A stretch of DNA of 16,624 nucleotides from JAVBLU01 sp031553225 (lineage in GTDB: Bacteria; Bacillota; Clostridia; Christensenellales; UBA1750). Shown here in pieces: positions 1 through 7,194 of the stretch (the stretch's first letter is position 1; each line of letters opens with the position of its first letter). Under the pieces are notes generated by a model. The model did not search any database. It was not told the DNA's origin and saw only the letters and a program-made list of their open reading frames with translations. A program made the translations under genes and the position numbers. The DNA lies in NCBI GenBank assembly GCA_031553225.1, contig JAVBLU010000026.1:1-16624 (forward strand), written 5' to 3'.

Positions 1-235
1 CCATTACCGGATGTTTGGCAACACTGCCTTTACAAGCTGCGATAGCGAGTGAGGCATGTGACGCCCTTTGTCCAGCAATTTCATCGGATTGCACGGCTGT
101 AGGAAAATGACGAACGCGCGTGCCGTTCCGGCCCGGCGCCGGGCGTGCCAACCAAGTGCGCGACGACGGCCGAAAGGAGCGGCGGCCAAGAGCTTCCCGC
201 GTGTCGCCCGCCGTGGGAAAACCCCTCATGCTATG
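1..235. other. unassigned left-edge region, no supported gene
   Basis: I see no convincing gene here. On the plus strand a reading frame open from position 2 ends at a TGA at 50-52. It could be the last 16 codons of a gene lying to the left, but it is too short to recognise. A minus-strand frame of 61 codons (4-189) starts in Arg/Ala-rich translation typical of GC-rich noncoding DNA, has no ribosome binding site and matches no family I know. Confidence 0.4.
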
Positions 236-262
236 TTGGTCTGCAGTTTACGGGTGTATAAT
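236..262 (+). promoter_or_regulatory. putative promoter of the DUF6157 gene
   Basis: A perfect TATAAT lies at 257-262, preceded directly by TG. A TTGGTC at 236-241 gives a spacer of 15 bp, which is short; TGTTGG at 234-239 would give 17 bp. The site is about 75 bases upstream of the ATG at 338, in a locally AT-richer patch. The -10 is convincing; the -35 is not. Confidence 0.5.
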
Positions 263-337
263 ACAAAAGGGTCTTGCGCCGGGAGGTCCGCGCGGAAATA
301 TGGGCAGCGTTTGAAGGTCGGAAAGGAAGCGAGCCGC

Positions 338-730
338 ATGAAAATGCATAGCACGAACTACTTTGACACATTCATCGAGATAGCCGAGGATTGCCCCGTA
401 TCCGCCGCCGAGGTTCCGCCTGCGAAGGAGCCGAAAACCGCCGCGCAGATTGAGTACGAAATGCTGGCCGGAAACCCGTACGCGCATACCTCGGACGATG
501 TGCTGTATGAGTCCAACGGCCGACGCAGAGGCGCCAGCCGTGAGGATTTCTTTTCCAAGGGGCAGCCGTGCTTCCGCTCATCGGCGCTCACCAAGCGTTA
601 CGGATGGGGCGTGCACAGCGATAAGGACGGCAAAATTGCCCTGTATGCCGTCGAATCAGCCGAATATCGGCGGCTGTGCGCCGAGGAGTGCACCAAGCAT
701 GTAAAGGCGATGCGCTCGAGCAAAAAGTAA
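338..730 (+). CDS. DUF6157 family protein
   Basis: This 130-residue protein matches my memory of the DUF6157 family along its whole length. Recognisable blocks are NYFDTFIEIAEDCPV near the N-terminus, KTAAQIEYEML and YTSDDVL-type text in the middle, FFSKGQPCFRSS, then LTKRYGWGVHSDKDGKIALY and a basic KAMRSSKK tail. The function of the family is unknown. It has no signal peptide or membrane segment, so it is probably cytoplasmic. The frame is open back to 68, but the upstream 90 codons are Arg-rich and unlike the family. The ATG at 338 starts exactly where family members start and has a GGAAAGGA-like site about 10 bases upstream. It is a single-gene unit that ends 28 bases from the convergent histidine kinase gene, with no clear terminator between them. 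Confidence 0.85.
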   Translation: MKMHSTNYFDTFIEIAEDCPVSAAEVPPAKEPKTAAQIEYEMLAGNPYAHTSDDVLYESNGRRRGASREDFFSKGQPCFRSSALTKRYGWGVHSDKDGKIALYAVESAEYRRLCAEECTKHVKAMRSSKK

Positions 731-758
731 TGCGCTTTCCCTTCGGACATACACCCGG

Positions 759-2717
759 CTACGCGCGGGGCACCTGTTGCGCAGCGTCCTCCTCGTCCCG
801 GCTTGCGGGCAGCAGCAGCGTCGCCACCGTGCCCAAGCCTACTTCGCTCTCAATCAACAAGCGGCCGCCATGCTTCCGGGCGATATCATCGGCAATCGCC
901 AGGCCAAGCCCCAACCCGACGCCGCCCGACACGCCGCGCGTCAGCACGCCGGGCAAGAGGGCCGGCGGGATGCCCGCCCCATAGTCCGTGACGATGACGT
1001 ATACAAATTCGTCGTTCATGTTGCCGTCCAAGTCGATGCCGCCGAACTTTCCATGCTTTACCGCATTGTCCAGCAGATTTGAAATGACCTGAGCGATTTC
1101 CCCCGCATTGCCCCGGGCGGGCAATTTGCGCGCCAGATTCACCGTGAGCGCCCGCCCGGCCGTACTGGCCACCGGCGCATACAGCCGGGCGAGCTGGCGG
1201 GCGATTGCCGCAAGATCGATCACCTCGTCATCTTTGCCGCGCGGCGACAGCGCGCCCGCCGCAAGGTCGGCGATGCGCTGGGCCTCCGCATACACGGCGT
1301 CCAGGCCGTCGATGGTTTGCTCGTCCAGGTTTCCCTGCCGGATTTGTCGCACCGCAAGCTGGGCATAGGTGGAAATGACCGTGAGGGGCGTGCGCACCTC
1401 ATGGGAAAACGTGCGCACCATCTCCTCGCGCACCTTCGCCTCCCTGGCAAGCAGAGCGTTCTCCATCGCCGCCGCTTGCTCGGCTTCCCGCGCCGCGGCG
1501 GCCTCCCGCATGGTGCCGCGGAACATGGCGGCCATCTGAAAAAATGCGAACACAAGCAACGCGTACTCGGCCATCGTTTGCTTGGTCAGCTCGCTTATGT
1601 TCGGTTGTACGGGCAAAAGCATGGGAAGCACGTCGAAGTACAGGATGTCGCGCAGGGCACCGAACACGAAAATGCCCATGCCGACGAGCACCACGCTCTG
1701 CTCAATGCTGGGCCTGCGCACCTTGATGCAAAGCCGGACAGCGAGGTAGGCCACAGCCGCAAAAATGACGCCATAGAAAACCGTCAGCATCTCCGACACA
1801 ACCGCCGTGTCCGCAAGGAGGCATACGCAAGCGAACGCGGCGCATGCGGCGCAGAGCGCGATGCGGAACCTCCGTTGGAGCGCGCCCGGGAACAGAGCAT
1901 GCAGCGCCTGGCCCAGCAGCAGCAAACCGGCGGCATAGGAGAGGCAGCACAAACGAAAGGCCGCCGTCCAGGGCAACGCAAAGACCGGCGAGAGCACCCA
2001 CGGCCCGGCATAGCCTGTTCGCAGGAACCACACGAAGCAGAACAAGCTAAGCCAAAGGTTAGCCTTGTACATTCTCAGCAAAAAAAACAGCACGAGGTGG
2101 GCCAGCGCCAGCGCGAGAAAGCACCCCATCGCAATGGACGGGAGGAAATTTTGCCGGTTGTACACGCCGCGCACGATCTCCGGTTTGCCGATGATGATGT
2201 CCGCGTGGCCGCCAACCTCCGGCAGTACGTACGTGGATGCCTGCTGCACGATCTCGATCACGCCGTTTGGGGCGTTGGCGGTAAAAAAGAGCAGTTTCGT
2301 GCCCGCTACGGCGTGCTGCGCATCGCGCGCCGGCACGCCGACACGCTCCATCAGCTCGCCGTTTATATAGATACTTGCGGCGAACTCGGCGTTCCACATC
2401 ATCAGGCCGTAGATCCCTTCCGGCGCCAGGATGCGCAGCCGGCTTGTTCGGTAGCGGGCGGGTTCCCCGGGTTCTTCCCCAAGCATAAAGGGACGCGCGG
2501 AAAACTCCTGCGGCGTGAGCAGCGCATTTGGAATGTACTCCACCGGGCCGCTCAGGTCGAAGGTGGAGGAGGAAAAATCGGCGGCGCGCAGGTCGCGCGT
2601 GCCGTCGCCCGAAGGCACATGCGCGACGGGATACCCCGCCCCAAGCCACAGCGCAGCAAAGGCGAGGAAAGCAAGCGCCAAGACGCTAAAGAACGTGGCG
2701 TTCAATCGCCGTTTCAT
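759..2717 (-). CDS. membrane sensor histidine kinase with 7TMR-DISM-like sensor
   Basis: This 652-residue protein autophosphorylates on His and should pass phosphate to a response regulator. Residues 8-28 form an N-terminal membrane segment. Residues about 30-185 are an extracytoplasmic beta-rich region that includes GIYGLMMWNAEFAASIYING, as in 7TMR-DISM sensors. Residues about 190-400 hold some seven hydrophobic segments, and 401-435 are an Ala/Glu-rich coiled coil. The HisKA motif SHEVRTPL carries the phospho-acceptor His439. The HATPase_c domain shows the N box ISNLLDNAVKHG (545-556), the G1 box DYGAG (578-582) and the G2 box GGVGLGLGLA (598-607). Start: ATG at 2717, behind a weak GGTGGT. 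No response regulator is encoded in the window, so it is an orphan here. It diverges from the hydrolase cluster at 2951 and may control it through a regulator encoded elsewhere; that link is inference. The signal is unknown, although some DISM sensors bind carbohydrates. Confidence 0.93.
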   Translation of the reverse strand: MKRRLNATFFSVLALAFLAFAALWLGAGYPVAHVPSGDGTRDLRAADFSSSTFDLSGPVEYIPNALLTPQEFSARPFMLGEEPGEPARYRTSRLRILAPEGIYGLMMWNAEFAASIYINGELMERVGVPARDAQHAVAGTKLLFFTANAPNGVIEIVQQASTYVLPEVGGHADIIIGKPEIVRGVYNRQNFLPSIAMGCFLALALAHLVLFFLLRMYKANLWLSLFCFVWFLRTGYAGPWVLSPVFALPWTAAFRLCCLSYAAGLLLLGQALHALFPGALQRRFRIALCAACAAFACVCLLADTAVVSEMLTVFYGVIFAAVAYLAVRLCIKVRRPSIEQSVVLVGMGIFVFGALRDILYFDVLPMLLPVQPNISELTKQTMAEYALLVFAFFQMAAMFRGTMREAAAAREAEQAAAMENALLAREAKVREEMVRTFSHEVRTPLTVISTYAQLAVRQIRQGNLDEQTIDGLDAVYAEAQRIADLAAGALSPRGKDDEVIDLAAIARQLARLYAPVASTAGRALTVNLARKLPARGNAGEIAQVISNLLDNAVKHGKFGGIDLDGNMNDEFVYVIVTDYGAGIPPALLPGVLTRGVSGGVGLGLGLAIADDIARKHGGRLLIESEVGLGTVATLLLPASRDEEDAAQQVPRA

Positions 2718-2755
2718 AGCTGCACCACCGGTCGGGCATTCGTTCGTCTGCGCAT

Positions 2756-2784
2756 ATTATAGCGAACATTTGCCGCTGCGTCAG
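2756..2784 (-). promoter_or_regulatory. promoter of the histidine kinase gene
   Basis: Read on the minus strand, CTGACG (2784-2779) matches four bases of the TTGACA consensus. It is followed after exactly 17 bp by a perfect TATAAT (2761-2756). The -10 ends 38 bases before the kinase ATG. Confidence 0.7.
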
Positions 2785-2882
2785 CAGTTTTCGCAGCGAA
2801 CCGGCCCCAGGCGCGCAGGGGGCAACGGCGCGCAGTTTTGCGTCAAAGATGCATGCCCGTTGGGCAAGCGCGGCCCTGCGCC

Positions 2883-2908
2883 CGCCCATGGCGCGCCGGC
2901 CGTGGGCG
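2883..2908. promoter_or_regulatory. imperfect palindrome, candidate operator of the hydrolase cluster
   Basis: The arms CGCCCATGGC (2883-2892) and GCCGTGGGCG (2899-2908) are complementary at nine of ten positions around a 6-bp centre. The right arm abuts the TG of the extended -10 at 2909, and the element spans where the -35 should be. A bound repressor would block RNA polymerase. The regulator is unknown. Confidence 0.45.
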
Positions 2909-2917
2909 TGGTATACT
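2909..2917 (+). promoter_or_regulatory. extended -10 promoter of the hydrolase cluster
   Basis: TGGTATACT fits the extended -10 pattern TGnTATAnT. The expected -35 position (about 2889-2894, TGGCGC) matches the consensus poorly, which is common for extended -10 promoters and would suit activation or repression at the overlapping palindrome. The GTG start at 2951 lies 33 bases downstream. Confidence 0.55.
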
Positions 2918-2937
2918 TGGGGCGGCATCGGTTTTCT

Positions 2938-2943
2938 GGGAGG
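2938..2943 (+). promoter_or_regulatory. ribosome binding site fixing the GTG start at 2951
   Basis: GGGAGG lies seven bases before GTG 2951. The in-frame ATG at 2849 is upstream of the promoter and codes for Trp/Arg-rich text foreign to the family, so it is not the start. Confidence 0.75.
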
Positions 2944-2950
2944 CGTTCAT

Positions 2951-4867
2951 GTGAACATACAAGAGTTGCAGAGCATATCGCCGCGCCGGTGGTTCTACGA
3001 TACGGGCGATCAGCTGAAAAACCACGTGTATGAGCGCTCGCGGCAGGCATTTTACCGCGGCGACGCGGAGCGGGACGCGCTTTTAACGCGTGACGACGTG
3101 TTCAGGCGGCAAGAATACGTTCGCCGGGCGTTTCTTGAGGGAATCGGCGGGGTGCCGCCAAGCGATACGCCGCTTCACCCCGTGGTGACGGGCACGCTCC
3201 GTTTCGAGGGGTTTCGGGTCGAGAAGATCATCTTCCAGTCCAGGCCAAAGACGTACGTGACGGCAAACCTGTACGTGCCCGACGGGCGTTCAGGGCCCGG
3301 CCCGGCGGTGCTGTTTCTGTGCGGCCACAAAAAGCTGGCCAAGCACTCCGGCGAGTATCAGATCGTGTGCCGCTCGCTCGTCCGCGCAGGGTTCGTGGTG
3401 CTGGCGATGGATCCCGTGGGACAGGGCGAGCGCTTCAGCTATTACCGCGCGGACCTGCGCGCGGAGACTGTGGACTGGGGCACCTACGAGCACGACTACG
3501 TGGGCGCTCAGTGCGCGGCGGTCGGCGACTCGCTCGCGCGCTATTTTCTGCACGATGCGATGCGCGCCGTGGACTATATGGCGACGCGCCCGGAGGTCGA
3601 CCCTCTTGCCATCGCCGTGACGGGCAACTCCGGCGGCGGTACGCAAACCAGCCTGATGATGCTTGCCGACAGCCGTATCGCGGCCGCCGCGCCCGCGACG
3701 TTTCTCATGAACCGCGAAACCTACCAGCGCGCGGGCGGCGCGCAGGACGCCGAACAGATCTGGCCGGGTTTCACCCAAGCCGGACTGGACCACGAGGACA
3801 TCGTGCTGAGCATGGCGCCGCGCCCGGTACTCATTCTGGCCGTGGACGACGATTTTTTTCCGGTCGAGGGCACCCGGCGCACGTACGAGCGCTCCAGGCG
3901 CATCTACGGCATCCTCGGCAAGCCCGACTGCATCGACTTTTACACCGACCAAAGCGCGCACGCCTACACGCGGAACATGGCCTGCCGGTGCGCTTCCTTC
4001 TTCTCGCTGCACCTCACGGGGCGCGCGCTGTCAAAGGAGGCGGCTTTCGACATCCTGAACACCGTGCAGCCCGTGGACCCGAGCCTTCTGTGGTGCACGA
4101 AGAGCGGGCAGGTGCTTGAGGATTTCCCGGAGGCGGTGTTCCCGTGGCACACGTCATACGAGCGCGCGAGGGGCAAGCGCGCGCCCGAAACCTCGCGCGC
4201 ACCCGAGGCGACGGCGTGGCTGCGCGAGCGGGTGTATGCCTTCCGCCGCGTCTGCGACCTCGCGCCGCGGCGGGACGAGCCGATTTGCTACCGCGACTGG
4301 TACGTGCGCCCGCTCTGCTGGTGGGCTCAGGAGCATGTAATGAACAGCGGCCTGCTGCTCTCCCCTCTTGACCGGCGGGAGGAGCGCCTGCCCCTTTGCA
4401 TTGCGGTATGGGACGGCGGCTCCACGCGCCTGTCCGCGCACGCGCGATGGATAACCGCGGCACTGCGTTCCGGGCGCTCGGTGCTCGTGCTCAACGTGAC
4501 GGCAGGAGCGGCGCTCCCGCCCAATCCGCTGTTAAGCGGTGCGGCGGCCGAGGGCTTCTACAGCGCGATCCATAAGCTGGCCGACGACTTGGTCTTCCTG
4601 GGCGACAGCCTGGCCGCGCTGCGCACCTATGACGTAACGCGGTCGGTGGATTTGGCGCTTCAGCTGGACAAGCTGGTGGATCCGTCCGACATCACGCTGT
4701 ATGCGGCGGGGCGCGAAGGCGTATACGCCTTGTGGGCGTCGCTCGTGGACGTGCGCGTGAGGGCGCTGGAGGGCCAGGCTGACATCTGCTTTGAAGAGCT
4801 TGCGGCCGACCGGTTCTACCATGAAAACGGCATCAAGGCGCTGCTCATACCCGGCATCCTGCGATGA
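2951..4867 (+). CDS. two-part alpha/beta-hydrolase, acetyl-xylan-esterase-like
   Basis: This 638-residue protein is a probable carbohydrate (acetyl) esterase. The first half is a complete alpha/beta-hydrolase core of the Abhydrolase_7/AXE1 type. It has the motif VEKIIFQSRPKTYVTANLY before the core, an oxyanion-region CGHKK (124-128), the nucleophile motif GNSGGG with Ser227, the acid within VDDDFF (Asp299-301) and His337 in SAHAY. The second half (about 340-638) looks like another hydrolase fold. It has GDSL at 551-554 and RxYDVxRxVD-type text, but the place of the nucleophile elbow reads GREG (587-590) with no Ser, so it is probably not catalytic. I see no signal peptide, so it should act in the cytoplasm on imported substrate. 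It is the first gene of a cluster with the deaminase-like and Gfo/Idh/MocA genes. The substrate is not known; an acetylated sugar is my inference. Confidence 0.85.
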   Translation: MNIQELQSISPRRWFYDTGDQLKNHVYERSRQAFYRGDAERDALLTRDDVFRRQEYVRRAFLEGIGGVPPSDTPLHPVVTGTLRFEGFRVEKIIFQSRPKTYVTANLYVPDGRSGPGPAVLFLCGHKKLAKHSGEYQIVCRSLVRAGFVVLAMDPVGQGERFSYYRADLRAETVDWGTYEHDYVGAQCAAVGDSLARYFLHDAMRAVDYMATRPEVDPLAIAVTGNSGGGTQTSLMMLADSRIAAAAPATFLMNRETYQRAGGAQDAEQIWPGFTQAGLDHEDIVLSMAPRPVLILAVDDDFFPVEGTRRTYERSRRIYGILGKPDCIDFYTDQSAHAYTRNMACRCASFFSLHLTGRALSKEAAFDILNTVQPVDPSLLWCTKSGQVLEDFPEAVFPWHTSYERARGKRAPETSRAPEATAWLRERVYAFRRVCDLAPRRDEPICYRDWYVRPLCWWAQEHVMNSGLLLSPLDRREERLPLCIAVWDGGSTRLSAHARWITAALRSGRSVLVLNVTAGAALPPNPLLSGAAAEGFYSAIHKLADDLVFLGDSLAALRTYDVTRSVDLALQLDKLVDPSDITLYAAGREGVYALWASLVDVRVRALEGQADICFEELAADRFYHENGIKALLIPGILR

Positions 4868-4915
4868 CCGCACCCAAAGGGACGTTCGCCGCCAAGCAAC
4901 CGGAGCATAACGAAA

Positions 4916-4923
4916 GAGAGGGG
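4916..4923 (+). promoter_or_regulatory. ribosome binding site fixing the ATG start at 4930
   Basis: GAGAGGGG lies six bases before ATG 4930. The alternative in-frame ATG at 4864 overlaps the previous stop codon (ATGA) but has no comparable site and would add 22 residues not seen in the family. Confidence 0.75.
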
Positions 4924-4929
4924 TACAGG

Positions 4930-5682
4930 ATGAAGGTACAGGTGCTTGCGGACGCTCAGGCTTTGGGCGCCGCCGCTTCCGCGCTCGCAGCGAAGCTGAT
5001 ATCCGCGGCCATCGCGCAAAGGGGCGTGGCGCGCATCGTGCTCTCCACCGGCGCGTCGCAGTTTGAGACGCTGGCCAGCCTGGTGAAGAGCTCCGTGGAT
5101 TGGCGACGTGTGGACGTGTACCATCTGGACGAGTACATCGGCCTTCCCATCGCGCACAAGGCCAGCTTTCGCAAGTATCTGAAGGAACGCTTCGCCGACC
5201 TTACGCACCCGCGCAGCATGAACTATGTGTCGGGCGAGGGCGACATAAGCGCCGTCATCCAATCGCTGAACGAGAGCATCAAGACCGCGCCCATCGACGT
5301 TGGGCTCATTGGCGTAGGCGAGAACGCGCACATCGCCTTCAACGACCCGCCCGCCGACTTTAACGCCGAGCAGCCCTACATCGTGGTTACGCTGAATGAG
5401 CGGTGCAAGCGCCAACAGGTGCGCGAGGGATGGTTCCCTTCGGAAGAGGACGTGCCCGCTCAGGCGATCTCCATGTCCTGCCGGCACATCATGCGCTGCA
5501 AGAGCATCATCAGCGCAGTACCGCACGCGGTGAAGGCGGACGCCGTGCTCAGCATGCTCACGCGGCCGCTGACGCCCGACGTGCCCGCAACCATGCTCAT
5601 GGGGCATCCAAACGCCCAGCTTTTCCTGGATGAAAACTCCGCCGCCAAGCTGCCCGCGGACCTGCGCGCAGCCCTGGCCTGA
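4930..5682 (+). CDS. glucosamine-6-phosphate deaminase-like protein (NagB/6-phosphogluconolactonase fold)
   Basis: This 250-residue cytoplasmic protein belongs to the sugar-phosphate isomerase/deaminase superfamily. The phosphate loop LSTGASQFETL (39-49) and the VDVYHLDEYIGLP block (61-73) are clear, with Asp67 matching Asp72 of E. coli NagB. The segment GVGENAHIAFNDP (128-140) matches GVGNDGHIAFNEP of NagB. NagB Asp141 is therefore Asn132 here, His143 is His134 and Glu148 is Asp139. From memory, this ENAH...ND form occurs in a separate subfamily found in Firmicutes and Planctomycetes, so the protein may act on another amino-sugar phosphate. The length is close to that of NagB. The gene follows the esterase by 62 bases and precedes the oxidoreductase by 12, which suggests one transcript. 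NagB-like deamination is plausible but not proven. Confidence 0.85.
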   Translation: MKVQVLADAQALGAAASALAAKLISAAIAQRGVARIVLSTGASQFETLASLVKSSVDWRRVDVYHLDEYIGLPIAHKASFRKYLKERFADLTHPRSMNYVSGEGDISAVIQSLNESIKTAPIDVGLIGVGENAHIAFNDPPADFNAEQPYIVVTLNERCKRQQVREGWFPSEEDVPAQAISMSCRHIMRCKSIISAVPHAVKADAVLSMLTRPLTPDVPATMLMGHPNAQLFLDENSAAKLPADLRAALA

Positions 5683-5694
5683 CAGGAGGCCGCC

Positions 5695-6915
5695 ATGAGA
5701 CGAATCGCATTCGCCGGGGCCGGCGGGCGCGGCACATCCATGTATGCCGCGCCTATGGCCAGGCTGTACCACGATGTGGTACAGCCCGTGGGCGTGTTTG
5801 ACGTGAACCCTCTGCGCGGGGCGATGATGTGCAAGTACGCAGGCATGGACGTGCCCGTGTTCACCTCCTTCGATGCGATGCTGAAGGCCGTTTCCCCCGA
5901 CACGGTCGTGGTGACGACGATCGACCGCACGCACCACGAATACGCCGCGGCCGCGCTGCGCGGCGGATGCGACGTCATCCTGGAAAAGCCCATGGCTATA
6001 GATGAGAACAAAATCAAGAGCATTCTGGCCGCCGAACGGGAGACCGGGCGAAGCGTTGCCGTGACGTTTAACGTGCGCTTTATGCCGTTTGCCGCGCGCA
6101 TCAAACGCTTGATGCTAAGCGGCGCCGTGGGAACCGCGCTGAGCGTACACCTGGAGTGGACGCTGGACACGCGGCACGGTGCGGACTACTTCCGCCGCTG
6201 GCACCGTTACATGAAAAACACGGGCGGGCTTCTCGTGCACAAATCCACACACCACTTCGACCTAGTCAACTGGCTCATCGCCGACACGCCGGAGGCCGTT
6301 TCGGCGTTCGGCGCGCTGCGTTATTACGGGAAGAATCAGCCGTCATACGCCGAGCGGTGCTTCTCTTGCCCCCGCAAGTCCTCCTGCTCGTTCTATTTTG
6401 ACATCGGGAAGGATCCCTTTACGCGCAGCTTCTACCTGGACTGCGAGTCAGCCGATGGGTACTTCCGCGACCGGTGCGTGTTCGCGCCCGACATCGACAT
6501 CTACGACACCGTGTCCGCAAGCGTTCTATACCGCGGGGGCGCGGTGATGAGCTACTCGCTCAACGCGCACGCGCTGTACGAGGGCTTCCGGCTGGTGGTT
6601 AACGGTACCGAAGGACGCATAGAGGCCACTTGCCGTCACGGTTCTGTGGGCGCTTATGCGGGCCGCGAGCTGTACGATTTGAAGCTATTGAACCGCGACG
6701 AGGAGCTCATCGATATCGTCGTCCCCTGTCACGGCGGCGCGCACGGAGGCGGCGACGAGCGCCTGCTGCGCATGTTGCTGAGGCCCCCGGAAGACGACCC
6801 TCTCGGCCAGATGGCCGGCACCTCCGCAGGCGCCGCATCCGCGCTCATCGGCATCGCCGCGAACCGCTCCATCGCCACGGGGGCGACCGTACGCATCGAC
6901 GAGCTGATGGCGTAA
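5695..6915 (+). CDS. Gfo/Idh/MocA family oxidoreductase
   Basis: This 406-residue NAD(P)-dependent oxidoreductase presumably acts on a sugar or sugar derivative. The N-terminal Rossmann fold opens with RRIAFAGAGGRG (2-13), and FDVNP (35-39) ends the second strand. The family hallmark EKPMAID lies at 97-103, with Lys98. The C-terminal catalytic region has GGLLVHKSTHHFDLVNW (177-193), where the His/Asp pair usually sits. A Cys group, CFSC (222-225) plus Cys231, Cys250 and Cys261, is typical of one subfamily and may bind a metal or be structural. The start ATG at 5695 has AGGAGG eight bases upstream. It is the last gene of the cluster. A perfect 25-bp palindrome lies in its codons 23-31. Confidence 0.92.
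   Translation: MRRIAFAGAGGRGTSMYAAPMARLYHDVVQPVGVFDVNPLRGAMMCKYAGMDVPVFTSFDAMLKAVSPDTVVVTTIDRTHHEYAAAALRGGCDVILEKPMAIDENKIKSILAAERETGRSVAVTFNVRFMPFAARIKRLMLSGAVGTALSVHLEWTLDTRHGADYFRRWHRYMKNTGGLLVHKSTHHFDLVNWLIADTPEAVSAFGALRYYGKNQPSYAERCFSCPRKSSCSFYFDIGKDPFTRSFYLDCESADGYFRDRCVFAPDIDIYDTVSASVLYRGGAVMSYSLNAHALYEGFRLVVNGTEGRIEATCRHGSVGAYAGRELYDLKLLNRDEELIDIVVPCHGGAHGGGDERLLRMLLRPPEDDPLGQMAGTSAGAASALIGIAANRSIATGATVRIDELMA
5762..5786. repeat. perfect 25-bp palindrome inside the oxidoreductase gene
   Basis: GGCTGTACCAC (5762-5772) and GTGGTACAGCC (5776-5786) are exact reverse complements around a GAT centre. The site starts 67 bases after the start codon. It could be an intragenic operator, or a stable mRNA hairpin (11 bp, 3-nt loop). 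The encoded residues, RLYHDVVQP, show no obvious constraint that would force the symmetry. Confidence 0.7.
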
Positions 6916-6979
6916 CGCGCGAGCGCGGCGCCACGACCCTTCGCCCTCGTTTGTGCTGGCGTTCATCGTACCTTGCGGC

Positions 6980-6998
6980 AGCGGGCCGCTCGCCCGCT
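6980..6998 (+). terminator. hairpin downstream of the oxidoreductase gene, weak terminator candidate
   Basis: AGCGGGC (6980-6986) pairs perfectly with GCCCGCT (6992-6998) over a 5-nt loop, 65 bases after the stop codon. There is no T-run after it, so intrinsic termination is uncertain. Confidence 0.3.
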
Positions 6999-7057
6999 TG
7001 GGCGCACGGGACATGCACGGTTGCGGCCGGAGCGTTACCCTTTGCACCGTGCGCAGT

Positions 7058-7078
7058 AAAAACCCGCGCCTTCGCGGG
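7058..7078 (-). terminator. terminator-like hairpin with its T-run on the minus strand
   Basis: CCCGCG (7063-7068) and CGCGGG (7073-7078) form a perfect 6-bp stem with a 4-nt loop. An A5 run at 7058-7062 becomes a T5 run on the minus strand. On the plus strand the stem is followed only by CGCGTTGTT. It may end read-through from the oxidoreductase gene poorly, or end an unseen minus-strand transcript. Confidence 0.4.
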
Positions 7079-7194
7079 CGCGTTGTTGCGGTGCGGCGTT
7101 CCCTTAGCTGAGCACGGCGCATATCGCTCCCAGGCGGTTGGCGCGCTTCCCGCCATAAAGGCAGCGCCCTGCAGGCGGCCACGGAGGTATTCAT

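Noticed and set aside
1317..2762. Long plus-strand frame (481 codons) opposite the histidine kinase gene
   Set aside because: It is antisense to a gene with full HisKA and HATPase motifs, its translation is His/Arg/Gln-rich, and it has no ribosome binding site or family match. Such frames are common opposite GC-rich genes.
2849..2950. Upstream ATG start for the hydrolase gene
   Set aside because: It lies before the promoter and adds 34 Trp/Arg/Ala-rich residues; GTG 2951 has a well-placed GGGAGG.
4864..4929. Start of the deaminase-like gene at 4864, overlapping the esterase stop as ATGA
   Set aside because: The overlap looks like translational coupling, but GAGAGGGG before ATG 4930 and the family's usual N-terminus favour the later start.
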